DNA of 64,000 bases from Bacteroidetes bacterium GWB2_32_14 (GCA_001768235.1 MENK01000009.1:1-64000), one strand, 5' to 3'. Shown: positions 9,400 to 18,493, counted from the stretch's first letter. Program-made: numbers and translations. The notes: a model not told the origin generated them from the sequence alone.

Positions 9400-10755
9400 T
9401 TATAATAAATAATCAGAGATTTTTCCACTAATTTGTTTTAAAGATATTTCGGCTATTTTAGCCTGGTATTGTGCAGCAAGCAAGCGGTCTTCGGCATCGA
9501 GGTATGCCCGTTGAACATCGCGCATTTCAAGGCCTGAGAAATTTCCTAAACGGTATCGTTCCATAGCAATATCAAAATTATTTCGGGCAATCTGAAGGTT
9601 CGAACGTTCTAAATCGACTAATTTTAAACTGTTTTGGTACGTATTATAAATAAGAGCAAGTGTTGATAATACTTCCTGTTCAATTTCTTTATATTCCAAT
9701 TCAGCATTCTGAATATCAATCCTGGCATTTTTATGTTGCCTGTTAATATTAAATCCATCGAAAATAGTAAAGCTTAATGATGCTCCATAATTCCACCCCT
9801 GGGAATTACTTTCTAAAACAGAGCTTGCTGGTGATTCACTCTGAGCCAGGGTTGCCCCACCAAACAATGATAATACGGGGTATCGTGATGAATTAACAAG
9901 TTTTAAATTCAATTCAGAAATTGATTGATTTGTTAAAGCCAGTAATAAGTTTGTATTATTCACCTGTGTTTCTTTGAGCAAATCGGTTAATGATAAAAAA
10001 TAGTTTATTGAAATAGAATCGGATGGAGAAGTATTCTTATCAATATTTACAGCTAACAATTTATTCAATTTAATAATTGCAGCCGAAAGATTCTCTGATT
10101 GATTCAAAAATTGTGATGAATCGGAGTTAAAATCAACTTTTGCCTGCTGAAACTCTAATTTTGATTCCTGACCTATGCGATACCTTTCTTCAGCAACTTT
10201 CATTCTTTCTTTCGAGAGGTTCTTTATGTACCTAATCGTTTCGAGTCGTTTTTTTTGTTGAATCACGTTATAATATTCAACTCCGATTTGGGCAACCAGG
10301 TTTTCAATACTCATCCGGGTATTGAGTTGTCCCATTTGCAGCATTTCATTTAATTTTTTATATTCAACAAACATCTTAAATCCATCGAAAATGGTCCAGT
10401 TTAAATTAACCGATGCTGATAAAGCATTTGATTTAGCATTATCTTTTTCTACCGGATCGGGACTTGATGCAAGAACCTGCCTTGAATCTGTAATCGAATA
10501 GCTTTGATTTGCTTCAGAATAGATATAGGGTAAAAAACCTGCATTCCCCAGGCTGTAATTATTTTCATCAATTATTTCATCGTTTTTGGCTATTTTAATT
10601 GAATAATTATTTTCTAAGCCTATTTGCAGGCATTGTTTAAATGAGTAGTAATCCTGAGAATATGTATTTGCAGTAAATAAAAGTAAAATCAAGATTATTC
10701 CTGAAAAGCCGATTTGCCAGAATTTAAAAACCTGATTTATATATCTGTATATCAT
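9400..10755 (-). CDS. TolC-family outer-membrane efflux channel
   Basis: A 451-residue protein. The ATG at 10753-10755 gives a signal peptide (IILILLLFTANTYSQ) and follows the pump gene's stop by 4 bp; a longer in-frame start inside the pump gene would bury that signal sequence. Two homologous halves show the long alpha-helical repeats of the outer efflux protein family, with an internal duplication of the motif around SLNWTIFDGFK and SLSFTIFDGFN. It forms the trimeric channel that carries substrates of the RND pump across the outer membrane. It is the last gene of the adaptor-pump-channel operon. Its stop codon lies in the target duplication of MITE copy 1, so the C-terminus (SDYLL) appears unaltered. 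Confidence 0.9.
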   Translation of the reverse strand: MIYRYINQVFKFWQIGFSGIILILLLFTANTYSQDYYSFKQCLQIGLENNYSIKIAKNDEIIDENNYSLGNAGFLPYIYSEANQSYSITDSRQVLASSPDPVEKDNAKSNALSASVNLNWTIFDGFKMFVEYKKLNEMLQMGQLNTRMSIENLVAQIGVEYYNVIQQKKRLETIRYIKNLSKERMKVAEERYRIGQESKLEFQQAKVDFNSDSSQFLNQSENLSAAIIKLNKLLAVNIDKNTSPSDSISINYFLSLTDLLKETQVNNTNLLLALTNQSISELNLKLVNSSRYPVLSLFGGATLAQSESPASSVLESNSQGWNYGASLSFTIFDGFNINRQHKNARIDIQNAELEYKEIEQEVLSTLALIYNTYQNSLKLVDLERSNLQIARNNFDIAMERYRLGNFSGLEMRDVQRAYLDAEDRLLAAQYQAKIAEISLKQISGKISDYLL

Positions 10756-10759
10756 AATA

Positions 10760-13700
10760 TTAATTTTGAATTGTATCTTCAACATTAGTAACTGATTTTG
10801 ATTTTTCTGAAATATATGAGTACATGGCGGGTACAACATATAAAGTAAAAAATGTAGAAACAAATAACCCACCAACCACAGCAACACCCATTGAAACACG
10901 GCTTCCGGCGCCAGAGCCTAATGCCAGGGCGATAGGTAATGTTCCTAAAATAGTAGATAAACTGGTCATTAGAATAGGCCTGAATCTTGCTGCGGCTGCT
11001 TCCAGCATTGCATTGTTTTTACTTAAACCGGTTGATTTACGTTGATTTGCAAATTCAACGAGCAATATTCCATTCTTAGAAACCAACCCGATAAGCATGA
11101 TAATACCAATCTGGCTAAAAATATTCATAGTATAATTAAAATACCAAAGAAAAACCAATGCCCCGGTTAAAGCTAACGGGACAGTGAACATGATAATAAG
11201 AGGATCACGGAAACTTTCAAATTGAGCTGAAAGAATAAGGTAAATAAGAACTAACGCGAGAACAAAAGCAAATAAGAGGCTCGATGAGCTTTCTTCAAAA
11301 TCTTTCGAATCGCCGGCTAAAGCTGTCGAATAAGTATCGTCAAGAACTCTGTCGGCAATTGCCTCCATCTCTTTAATTCCTTCGCCCAGGGTTTTTCCTT
11401 TTACCATACCTGCAGAAATAGTAGCAGACATGTACCTGTTGTAACGATACAATTGGGGCGGACTGCTTTCTTCTCTTAAAGTTATAAGATTGTCAAGCTG
11501 AATCATCTCCCCGGCATTATTTTTTACATATATTGATTTTAAATCAAGAGGTTTGTTCCTGTTTTCACGTTCCAGTTGGCCTAAAACCTGGTATTGCTTA
11601 CCGTTCATTACAAAATAACCGAAACGGGAACCACTTAAAGCCAGTTGTAGAGTTTGTGCAACATTTTGCATAGAAACTCCCATTATTACTGCTTTATCGC
11701 GATTTATCTCGACCCGTATCTCGGGCTTGTTAAATTTAAGGTTTAAATCAACAAACTGAAAAATTTCACTCGAAGAGGCTTGTATCATAAACTCAGGTAG
11801 TACATCTTTCAATTTCTCAAGATTTTGTGCCTGAATTACAAACTGAACAGGTAATCCACCTCTTCTGCCTCCAATTGTTTGTTGCTGGGAAATAAATGTT
11901 CGTGCAGCACTCATATCTTTTACTTCTTTAGATAAGAGATCAGCTATTTCCTGTTGTGATTTTTCTCTTTCATTTCTATCTTTAAGAATAAGGCGTATAG
12001 CACCATTATTTGAAGTACCTGACCAACCGGGAGATATAATGGTTATCATTCCCTTTTTTTCCGGAACTTTTTCTTCAACAAGTTGTGATAATTCAGTCAT
12101 GTATAAATTCATAAATTCATACGATGCGCCTTCCGGGCCGGTAGAACTAATACTTAAAGATGAGCGGTCTTCCAGCGGCGCCATCTCCGATGGAATGGAT
12201 TGATATAATACAACGATTAATACTAAAGTTATTCCTATAAATAATAATGCTAACCACCTGCGATTCATAAACTTTTCCAGCGAATTGCTATATCCATTGA
12301 TTAACGAATTAAAAAAGGGTTCTGTTTTCCTGTACAACCACGTGTGTTTTTGCCGAGGTTTTAGTAAGCGGCTCGATAACATGGGAGTTAATGTAAGGGC
12401 TATAAATGCCGAAATAATTACTGCCCCTGAAATTACAATTGAAAATTCCTTAAATAACCTGCCCGTAGTACCTTTTAAAAAAACTATTGGTGTAAATACA
12501 GCTATAAGGGTAATTGTTGTTGCAATTACGGCGAAAAATATTTCCGCAGATCCTTTCATAGCCGCTTCTCGTGGTTCCATACCACGTTCAATTTTGGCAT
12601 AAATGTTTTCAAGTACAATAATTGCATCATCAACAACAAGTCCGATAGATAAAACGATTCCAAGCAGGGTTAATACATTTATAGTATAACCAGCAAGGTA
12701 TAAAATAAAGAAAGCCCCTATAAGTGAAACAGGAATAGCAATTACAGGTATAAGAGTTGTTCTCCAATCGCGCAGGAATAAGAAAATAATAAGTACAACC
12801 AGTAAAAATGCAAGGAGAATTGTTTCTTCAACCTCAGTAATTGATTGCCTGATATATGTAGTATTATCAAAGCCTACATCAACTTTAATATCAGCAGGTA
12901 AATCTTTCTTTATTTGTTCAAGGCGTTTATAAACTTCATCTACAATTTCGATATGATTTGAACCCGGTTGGGGAATAACAGCATTTCCAACCGAAGGAAT
13001 ACCATCTCTTAACAAACCTGTACGTTCATTCTCAGGCCCTAATTCGGCTCTTCCAATATCTTTAAAACGTATTATTTTATCTCCTGTTTGCCTAAGTATT
13101 AAATTATTAAAATCATCAGGAGTAACTAAGCGGCCAACTGTTCTAACTGTTAGCTCGGTCATGTTTCCTTCAATTCTGCCCGAAGGAAGTTCAATATTTT
13201 CACGGGTAAGTGCATTACGAACATCAACAGGAGTAAGTTGATAAGCAGCCAATTTAGATGGATTCATCCACAAACGCATCGCAGGGCGTTTGCTTCCCCA
13301 AACAGCAACACTACTGACACCGGGAATAGTTTGTAATTTTTCTTTAAATACATTTTCTGCAATATCGCTTAAATCGATCATTGACCGTTTATCGCTCATG
13401 ATATTTAAGAAAATGATTGGGTCAGAATCAGCATCAGCTTTAACAACAACCGGTGGTTCTGCATCTGAAGGTAATTGTCGGCGTGCGGCAGCAACTTTAT
13501 CACGAACATCATTAGCTGCTGTTTCCAAATCAACATTTAAATCAAATTCAATAGTTATCCTGCTTGATCCGTCGCGACTGGAACTCGACATTGAGTTTAT
13601 CCCGGGTATTCCGTTTATAGCCTGTTCCAATGGCTCTGTTATTTGTGTATCAATAACATCGGAGTTGGCCCCAACGTACGATGTACTCACTGAAACAATT

Positions 13701-13828
13701 GGCCTGTCAACATTTGGGAACTCACGAACTCCCAAATAAGACATACCAATTGCACCAAATAATATTATGATTATAGTCATAACCAATGATAGTACAGGCC
13801 TGCGAATGCTTAATGATGAAATATTCAT
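10760..13828 (-). CDS. RND-family (AcrB/HAE1-type) multidrug efflux pump
   Basis: A 1022-residue inner-membrane proton/drug antiporter with twelve transmembrane helices and two large periplasmic loops. Visible hallmarks are the N-terminal RPVLSLVMTIIIILFG helix, the TM4 acidic pair in GLVVDDAIIVLENI (equivalent to AcrB Asp407/408), the relay lysine in GLVSKNGILLVEFAN, and the repeated IALTLTPML/TLYVVPAMYS segments. Length is normal for the family. It is co-transcribed with the periplasmic adaptor upstream (22 bp gap) and the channel downstream (4 bp gap). Substrates cannot be read from the sequence; the relatives are usually assigned to lipophilic antibiotics, bile salts or detergents. No regulator gene is adjacent. 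Confidence 0.95.
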   Translation of the reverse strand: MNISSLSIRRPVLSLVMTIIIILFGAIGMSYLGVREFPNVDRPIVSVSTSYVGANSDVIDTQITEPLEQAINGIPGINSMSSSSRDGSSRITIEFDLNVDLETAANDVRDKVAAARRQLPSDAEPPVVVKADADSDPIIFLNIMSDKRSMIDLSDIAENVFKEKLQTIPGVSSVAVWGSKRPAMRLWMNPSKLAAYQLTPVDVRNALTRENIELPSGRIEGNMTELTVRTVGRLVTPDDFNNLILRQTGDKIIRFKDIGRAELGPENERTGLLRDGIPSVGNAVIPQPGSNHIEIVDEVYKRLEQIKKDLPADIKVDVGFDNTTYIRQSITEVEETILLAFLLVVLIIFLFLRDWRTTLIPVIAIPVSLIGAFFILYLAGYTINVLTLLGIVLSIGLVVDDAIIVLENIYAKIERGMEPREAAMKGSAEIFFAVIATTITLIAVFTPIVFLKGTTGRLFKEFSIVISGAVIISAFIALTLTPMLSSRLLKPRQKHTWLYRKTEPFFNSLINGYSNSLEKFMNRRWLALLFIGITLVLIVVLYQSIPSEMAPLEDRSSLSISSTGPEGASYEFMNLYMTELSQLVEEKVPEKKGMITIISPGWSGTSNNGAIRLILKDRNEREKSQQEIADLLSKEVKDMSAARTFISQQQTIGGRRGGLPVQFVIQAQNLEKLKDVLPEFMIQASSSEIFQFVDLNLKFNKPEIRVEINRDKAVIMGVSMQNVAQTLQLALSGSRFGYFVMNGKQYQVLGQLERENRNKPLDLKSIYVKNNAGEMIQLDNLITLREESSPPQLYRYNRYMSATISAGMVKGKTLGEGIKEMEAIADRVLDDTYSTALAGDSKDFEESSSSLLFAFVLALVLIYLILSAQFESFRDPLIIMFTVPLALTGALVFLWYFNYTMNIFSQIGIIMLIGLVSKNGILLVEFANQRKSTGLSKNNAMLEAAAARFRPILMTSLSTILGTLPIALALGSGAGSRVSMGVAVVGGLFVSTFFTLYVVPAMYSYISEKSKSVTNVEDTIQN

Positions 13829-13850
13829 ACTTAATTCCTTATTTTATAAT

Positions 13851-14915
13851 TCATAATTCCTTAACAACTACAGGCATATCGTGGCGTAGTTGCATAATAC
13901 CACTAATTACAACACTGTCGCCAGGCTCAACGCCTTCGATAATTTCAATATTATTTTCAGTTCTTAAACCTGTTTTTATACTTGTAGATATTGCTCTACC
14001 CATTTTAACAACGAACACTCTTTCTCCACCCATTTCGGGGATAATCGCCTGCGTGGGAATCTGAACAGCGTTCTTTTTTTCACGAATAACCAATTGAATA
14101 GATACAAATCTTCCCGGCTGAAGCTCTTCGTCTTTATTCTCATACATAGCCCGAACTGCAATAGTGCGTGTTTGTGGATCAACCTTAGGCTCAACAGCAT
14201 AAACCTTAGCCCAATATGTTTTTTCAATTTCTTCAACCTTGAATGATAAATCGGTACCCGGTTTAACCATTCCTGAATATTTTTCGGGTATAGAAAAATC
14301 AATTTTAAGAGGTTTATTCTTTACCAGCTTAGCAACCTGTGAACTGGAATTAACAAATGCTCCTTCGCTAACAAAACGTAGTCCTATCTTCCCGTCAAAT
14401 GGAGCATGAATTTCAGTTTTAACAATTCTGGCTTTTAATAATTTAATTTCTGATTCTATTCCTTGTAAGTCAGATTTTACCTGATCGTATGATTCCTGAC
14501 TTACAGCTTCTTTCGAAAGTAATATTTTCTGACGGTTTTCTTTTTCTTTAGCCAGTTTTTCCTGAATTATTAGTTTATCCAACTGGGCCTGGAGATCATC
14601 ATCGATTAATTTTGCCAGTAATTCGCCTTTTTTAACATACGAACCTTCTTTAAAATAAATGTTTGAAATTTTCCCGGAAGTTTCAAAGCTCAAATCAACT
14701 TCTTCGTCAGGCAGTATAGTTCCTGATGATTTTATTATATCAAGAAGCAATTCCGGGTTTATTACCTTAATTTTTACAACAGCCGCCTGTTTTGTTCCTG
14801 TTTGTAATTTACTTTCTTTTTTTATTCTATAATCTCTAATTTTTGGATAAGCAATTAATCCAACAACAATTAAACCTACACTTATCCAAAGGAATGTTCG
14901 TAAATTATTTTTCAT
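13851..14915 (-). CDS. RND efflux periplasmic adaptor (MFP/HlyD-like)
   Basis: A 354-residue membrane fusion protein. One N-terminal membrane anchor (residues about 7-23, FLWISVGLIVVGLIAYP) is followed by a barrel-sandwich half (EVDLSFETSGKISNIYFKEG), a coiled-coil hairpin (about 105-165), the second half of the lipoyl-like domain (IHAPFDGKIGLRFVSEGAF), a beta-barrel domain and a membrane-proximal domain ending GDSVVISGIMQLRHDMPVVV. It bridges the inner-membrane pump and the outer-membrane channel. It is the first gene of the efflux operon. The 246 bp between its start and MITE copy 2 must hold the promoter, but no good -33/-7 pair was recognised. Confidence 0.92.
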   Translation of the reverse strand: MKNNLRTFLWISVGLIVVGLIAYPKIRDYRIKKESKLQTGTKQAAVVKIKVINPELLLDIIKSSGTILPDEEVDLSFETSGKISNIYFKEGSYVKKGELLAKLIDDDLQAQLDKLIIQEKLAKEKENRQKILLSKEAVSQESYDQVKSDLQGIESEIKLLKARIVKTEIHAPFDGKIGLRFVSEGAFVNSSSQVAKLVKNKPLKIDFSIPEKYSGMVKPGTDLSFKVEEIEKTYWAKVYAVEPKVDPQTRTIAVRAMYENKDEELQPGRFVSIQLVIREKKNAVQIPTQAIIPEMGGERVFVVKMGRAISTSIKTGLRTENNIEIIEGVEPGDSVVISGIMQLRHDMPVVVKEL

Positions 14916-15161
14916 ATATCTTGTTTTAAAATACAGTTAATCAATCAAATAGATTTCATATAATCTATATAAATTTGCACTAATTATTTAATTTTAAGTA
15001 ACTAAAATTTTTTGAGTAAATCCTGATATTTGATATCAATCGGGCAAAATCGTTTAACGAGTTTTAAATTATTTTTCATTTAAAAATTTAAAAAGCATTG
15101 TTTATGTTTAATAATTAGAGAACTATTTACGAAAAATTAATCAGATAATAATAAATGAAAT

Positions 15162-15425
15162 CATTGGTGTCCGATTAAAATTTTACTAAACCTTGTAATA
15201 TGAATAATATTAAGCCTTTTCTTAGATTTCGCCACTAAGTGGCTTCATTTTTATTTACTCTTTAATTCTACAAAGATTTTACCCAGCCTGCGGCAGGCAG
15301 GTGCTACGCAGTATTTATATTAGCAACGTAGTTGCTATATATTTGTAGATAAATACATTATAAAATTTATGAAGCAACATAGTTGCGACATCTTCATTGG
15401 TTACAATTTTTACCGGACAATAGTG
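15162..15425 (+). mobile_element. MITE-like element, copy 2 (264 bp)
   Basis: Second copy of the element described at 9135. It starts CATTGGTGTCCGATTAAAAT and ends TACCGGACAATAGTG, and is bounded by an exact 9-bp direct repeat aaatgaaat (15153-15161 and 15426-15434). Internal perfect hairpins are GCCAC-TAA-GTGGC (15231-15243), AGCAAC-GTA-GTTGCT (15322-15336) and GCAAC-ATA-GTTGC (15374-15386), plus the nested GC-rich unit (15283-15301) with GCCTGC-G-GCAGGC. It fills part of the 616-bp gap between the efflux operon start and the DUF2846 gene; the 246 bp on its left hold no other recognised feature. Confidence 0.9.
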
Positions 15426-15472
15426 AAATGAAATATTATTTACAGATTCCTGTCAATGGGTGCCAGAGACAC

Positions 15473-15498
15473 AAAAAAGCTGTCATGTTGTTGACAGC
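15473..15498 (-). terminator. Rho-independent terminator of the DUF2846-like gene
   Basis: Stem GCTGTCA (15479-15485) / TGACAGC (15492-15498), followed on the minus strand by six Ts. Confidence 0.75.
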
Positions 15499-15531
15499 CT
15501 TTTGCAAATAATGTTTGTTAAATTCTTTTGA

Positions 15532-16098
15532 TTATTTTAAATATTCTTCCGGGATCGCCATGTCAGCAGAAAGATGTTTATAATTTCTTTCATTCTTCCA
15601 TGTTGATTCGTACATTTCAAGTTGTTTTGGAATAAACTTTTCAAGTTTTTTATTCATTTTTTCAATTTTCTCATCCGGTGTAACCGTTGGAGCTTCTTTA
15701 TTAACCAGGGCAACAGCTTTATTAAGGTCTTCCGTTTTATCAGGTGAAACAGGAGTAAGCCCAACATGAGCTTTCATTACGCCCATAATAACATCAACCA
15801 TTACAATGTATGTTTTACCCGCTTCAAGTTCGGTGGTTAAAAACTCTTTATTCTCTGATGAAGCCCAAAATAACTGATTTCCGGGATCACATTCGTAGCG
15901 CATATACTGATCACCTTTAAAAACGCCAATATATTTATCCTGGTGAAAAAATTCAAATTCAACAGGTTTACCGTAAAGAGTAACACGGGTAAAATAAACA
16001 ACAGCTTTACCTTCTGCAGGAGGCTGAAATCCCTGGGCAAAAACAGTATCAACAGTAGCTAATAATACAAACAACGTTAAAACAAGTAATTTTTTCAT
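15532..16098 (-). CDS. exported DUF2846-like protein
   Basis: A 188-residue protein with a clear signal peptide (MKKLLVLTLFVLLATVDTVFAQ). The mature N-terminal 100 residues (PAEGKAVVYFTRVTLYGKPVEFEFF...YMRYECDPGNQLFWASSENKEFLTTELEAGKTYIV) match the pattern of DUF2846-type domains: an RxT-like strand, a polar ligand-like display region, then GKTYIV. The C-terminal 60 residues are charged and helical. The function of the family is unknown; proteins of this sort are periplasmic or lipoprotein-like. It has its own terminator and is separated from the rubredoxin gene upstream by another one, so it is probably monocistronic. The DUF assignment rests on pattern recognition only. Confidence 0.65.
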   Translation of the reverse strand: MKKLLVLTLFVLLATVDTVFAQGFQPPAEGKAVVYFTRVTLYGKPVEFEFFHQDKYIGVFKGDQYMRYECDPGNQLFWASSENKEFLTTELEAGKTYIVMVDVIMGVMKAHVGLTPVSPDKTEDLNKAVALVNKEAPTVTPDEKIEKMNKKLEKFIPKQLEMYESTWKNERNYKHLSADMAIPEEYLK

Positions 16099-16150
16099 AT
16101 AAATTGATTTTTAGTTAATTAACGAAAGTTAAAAAAATCAATTTATATTT

Positions 16151-16189
16151 AAAAAAAAGAAGACAGAAAATTCTGTCTTCTTTTTTTTT
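16151..16189 (-). terminator. terminator of the citF1-rubredoxin unit
   Basis: AAGAAGACAG/CTGTCTTCTT around an AAAATT loop (16159-16184), with eight As before and eight Ts after, so it could act in either direction. The rubredoxin stop codon directly abuts it. Confidence 0.85.
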
Positions 16190-16349
16190 AATCTATTGGT
16201 TCGTAATCCTTTTTTGTAACTCCGCAAATAGGGCATTTCCAATTATCAGGTATATCTTCAAACAATGTACCTGGTTCTATGCCTGAATCAGGGTCTCCTA
16301 TTTCAGGGTCATAAATATGTCCGCAGATTTTGCATTTGTATTTTTTCAT
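16188..16349 (-). CDS. rubredoxin
   Basis: A 53-residue protein. Two Cys-x2-Cys knuckles, CKIC (Cys6, Cys9) and CPIC (Cys39, Cys42), bind one iron; the spacing, the [16 protein letters not shown] loop, the buried Trp37 and the length are those of classical rubredoxin. It is a one-electron carrier to oxygen- and peroxide-reducing enzymes of anaerobes; the flavodiiron protein at 32296-33492 is a plausible partner. It starts 10 bp after the stop of the first citF gene and ends at a terminator, so the two are probably co-transcribed, an odd pairing since citrate lyase is not a redox enzyme. Confidence 0.96.
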   Translation of the reverse strand: MKKYKCKICGHIYDPEIGDPDSGIEPGTLFEDIPDNWKCPICGVTKKDYEPID

Positions 16350-16359
16350 AATTATCTTT

Positions 16360-17925
16360 TTAAGATTTTATCTTCCAAACAGAATCAATAATTGTTCCGT
16401 CAACCCATTTTATAACTGCAACAATTTCATCTTCGTATTGAGGCCTTGCAGGTTTTCCACAGATTTTTTCGGCTTCAGCTTTTAATTCCTGAATTGTTTT
16501 AATTGGTAAATCGGAACCTTTAACTTTTTCAAGCAAATCTTTTCGCAATGGGTTTATTGCTATACCTCGTTCAGTAACAATTACATCAATGAGTTCGCCA
16601 GGGCCGCAAATGGTTGTCACTTCATCTAGAATTACAGGAATCCTGTCTCTGAATAATGGAATTGGTAAAATAACGGTTTTTGAAAACAAACAATTTTGCC
16701 ACCCTCCTATTCCGTGTAACAACATTCCATCGGAGTGTGTTACCACATTGGCATTATAATTAACATCTACTTCGGTTGCTCCGAGAATAACTACATCAAC
16801 TATTCCTGCAAAGTTTCCTTTTCCGTGGTAATTGTAACTTGTAAACGGGCTTGTCCAAACATGCCCCGGGTTTTGAGCCATCGAACGAACACCATCAAGA
16901 TCGAATGTCTGACCATCGAGGATATATTCAATCAATCCTTCTTCGAGCATTTTTACAAGGTACTTGTTGCTTCCACCGCGGGCAAATCGGCCTTTAATTT
17001 TTAAACGACGCATTGTTTCAGCAAAATATTCGCCTACAGCACCGGCAGTACCACCTGCTCCTGCCTGAAACGAAAATCCTTCGTGAATAATACCCGTTAT
17101 TTCACAAAATTTAGCTGTCATTTCGGCTAATAGCAATCGATCAGGGCTTTTAGTAATTTCTGTTGTACCTGAAACAATTTTTTCAGGTATCCCTATTTTA
17201 TCAGTCACAACGGTATAATCGACATAGTTTCCCTGTATTTGCCATGGGATACATGGAAAAGGAATCATATTATCAGTAACCACAATCACTTTATCGGCAT
17301 ATTGTGAATCGGCTAAAGCAAAACCAAGCAACCCGGAAGCTGATTTTCCATACAGTCCGTTTGCATTTCCAAAAGAATCGGCACATGCAGCACCAATTAC
17401 TGCTATATCAATTTTTACTTCGCCATCCTGGATCGATTGGTAACGTCCACCATGTGAACGAAGAATACCAATACCTTTCATTTTACCCTGAGAGGTAAAT
17501 TTACCTAATGGGCCGTTCATGCTTCCTTCAATATGGTGTATGGTTCCATCTTCAAGATATTGAATCAAGTGTTCGTGGCAAGGGAACGAAGCCGATGGAT
17601 ACCAACGCAAATCTTTTACACCGAGTTCTTTTGCAATATCAAATATCTGGTTTGCAAGTAAGTCACCATTTCGAAAATGATGGTGCGTGGAAATAGTCAT
17701 TCCATCTTTTAACCCGGCTTTTACGAGAGCTTCTTTTAACGAACCCACCTGCTTATTCCCATCTAAAGGGAAATCAGAACAAGATGAAATTTTAGGCCCG
17801 TATCTATTTGCATCGGGTTTGTATTTTCCAACACCCATATACGGAACCTGAAGCTGATCATTCACTTCCTGAGGAACTGTTCGTCCAAGCGCATTTTTTA
17901 CAAGGTTTGAATATTTTTTCCCCAT
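16360..17925 (-). CDS. citF: citrate lyase alpha subunit-like CoA transferase (CitF copy 1)
   Basis: A 521-residue member of the CitF family (citrate:acetyl-ACP transferase, CoA transferase fold). Shared with the family are the early VGSLKEAL...[14 protein letters not shown] segment, the [18 protein letters not shown]...RSHGGR block, the glycine-rich GAGGTAG segment and the C-terminal [17 protein letters not shown]...[26 protein letters not shown] stretch. In citrate lyase it swaps acetate for citrate on the ACP subunit. It is a paralogue of the gene at 18494-20047, from which it is separated by a terminator and MITE copy 3; it forms its own unit with rubredoxin. Whether it is specific for citrate or for a related acid such as citramalate is open. 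Confidence 0.9.
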   Translation of the reverse strand: MGKKYSNLVKNALGRTVPQEVNDQLQVPYMGVGKYKPDANRYGPKISSCSDFPLDGNKQVGSLKEALVKAGLKDGMTISTHHHFRNGDLLANQIFDIAKELGVKDLRWYPSASFPCHEHLIQYLEDGTIHHIEGSMNGPLGKFTSQGKMKGIGILRSHGGRYQSIQDGEVKIDIAVIGAACADSFGNANGLYGKSASGLLGFALADSQYADKVIVVTDNMIPFPCIPWQIQGNYVDYTVVTDKIGIPEKIVSGTTEITKSPDRLLLAEMTAKFCEITGIIHEGFSFQAGAGGTAGAVGEYFAETMRRLKIKGRFARGGSNKYLVKMLEEGLIEYILDGQTFDLDGVRSMAQNPGHVWTSPFTSYNYHGKGNFAGIVDVVILGATEVDVNYNANVVTHSDGMLLHGIGGWQNCLFSKTVILPIPLFRDRIPVILDEVTTICGPGELIDVIVTERGIAINPLRKDLLEKVKGSDLPIKTIQELKAEAEKICGKPARPQYEDEIVAVIKWVDGTIIDSVWKIKS

Positions 17926-17963
17926 CTATTTATAATTTTTAGTTTCGTGTTTATGGTTTAGGG

Positions 17964-17993
17964 TAAATATACAATTATTTGACTATCTACAAA
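17964..17993 (-). promoter_or_regulatory. possible promoter of citF copy 1 and rubredoxin
   Basis: On the minus strand TTTG (17990-17993) is followed after 18 nt by TATATTTA (17964-17971), close to the Bacteroidetes consensus but with a short spacer. MITE copy 3 begins only 22 bp upstream, so it would separate this promoter from the citF2 unit. Confidence 0.28.
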
Positions 17994-18015
17994 AGACGAT
18001 TTTAAAAATTCAAAT

Positions 18016-18278
18016 CATTGGTGTCCAATTAAAATTTTACTAAATCTTGTAATATGAATAATATTAAGCCTTTCCTTAGATTTCGCCACTAAGTGGCTTC
18101 ATTTTTATTTACTCTTTAATTCTACAAAGATTTTACCCAGCCTGCGGCAGGCAGGTGCTACGCAGTATTTATATTAGCAACGTAGTTGCTATATATTTGT
18201 AGATAAATACATTATAAAATTTATAAAGCAACATAGTTGCGAAATCTTTATTGGTTTCAATTTTACCAGACAATAGTG
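18016..18278 (+). mobile_element. MITE-like element, copy 3 (263 bp)
   Basis: Third copy of the 9135 element, differing from copy 2 at only about a dozen positions by eye. The flanking 9-bp sequences are aattcaaat (18007-18015) and aattcaaaa (18279-18287), matching at 8 of 9 positions. It carries the nested 19-bp GC-rich unit. It lies between the two citF genes, downstream of the terminator of copy 2 and just upstream of citF copy 1. Confidence 0.88.
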
Positions 18279-18435
18279 AATTCAAAAATTAAAATTAAAA
18301 TCAATATCGATTTGTTATCAAAATAGTTTTTTATACAATCTTTGTGAAAACTTTGTGTTTTCGAATCCCTGCAGGCAGGCAAGAACACTAAGAATCACCA
18401 AAAAATCTTCAACTAAACAATATGGATATATAAAT
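18279..18435 (+). other. intergenic stretch with a GC-rich palindromic unit
   Basis: Non-coding. It contains CTTTGTGAAAACTTTGTGTT (18340-18359) and AACACTAAG, words typical of degenerate dispersed repeats in Bacteroidetes/Chlorobi genomes, interrupted by CCTGCAGGCAGGC (18368-18380). That GC-rich string resembles the 19-bp unit nested in MITE copies 1-3. No gene or RNA was recognised. Confidence 0.35.
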
Positions 18436-18473
18436 GCAAAAACATCCTGTAAAATAGTATTACAGGATGTTTT
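18436..18473 (-). terminator. Rho-independent terminator after citF copy 2
   Basis: AACATCCTGTAA/TTACAGGATGTT (18441-18472) around a 7-nt loop; on the minus strand a run of five Ts ends the structure. It is 21 bp past the stop of the gene at 18494. Confidence 0.85.
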
Positions 18474-18493
18474 ATATAAAAATATATCTGTTG

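Noticed and set aside
9135-15425. Composite transposon formed by MITE copies 1 and 2 around the efflux operon
   Set aside because: Each copy has its own 9-bp duplication with a different sequence, which shows independent insertion. No duplication was seen outside the pair as a whole.
18338-18400. Structured RNA in the region CTTTGTGAAAACTTTGTG...
   Set aside because: It looks like a degenerate dispersed repeat; no convincing stems apart from the GC-rich unit.
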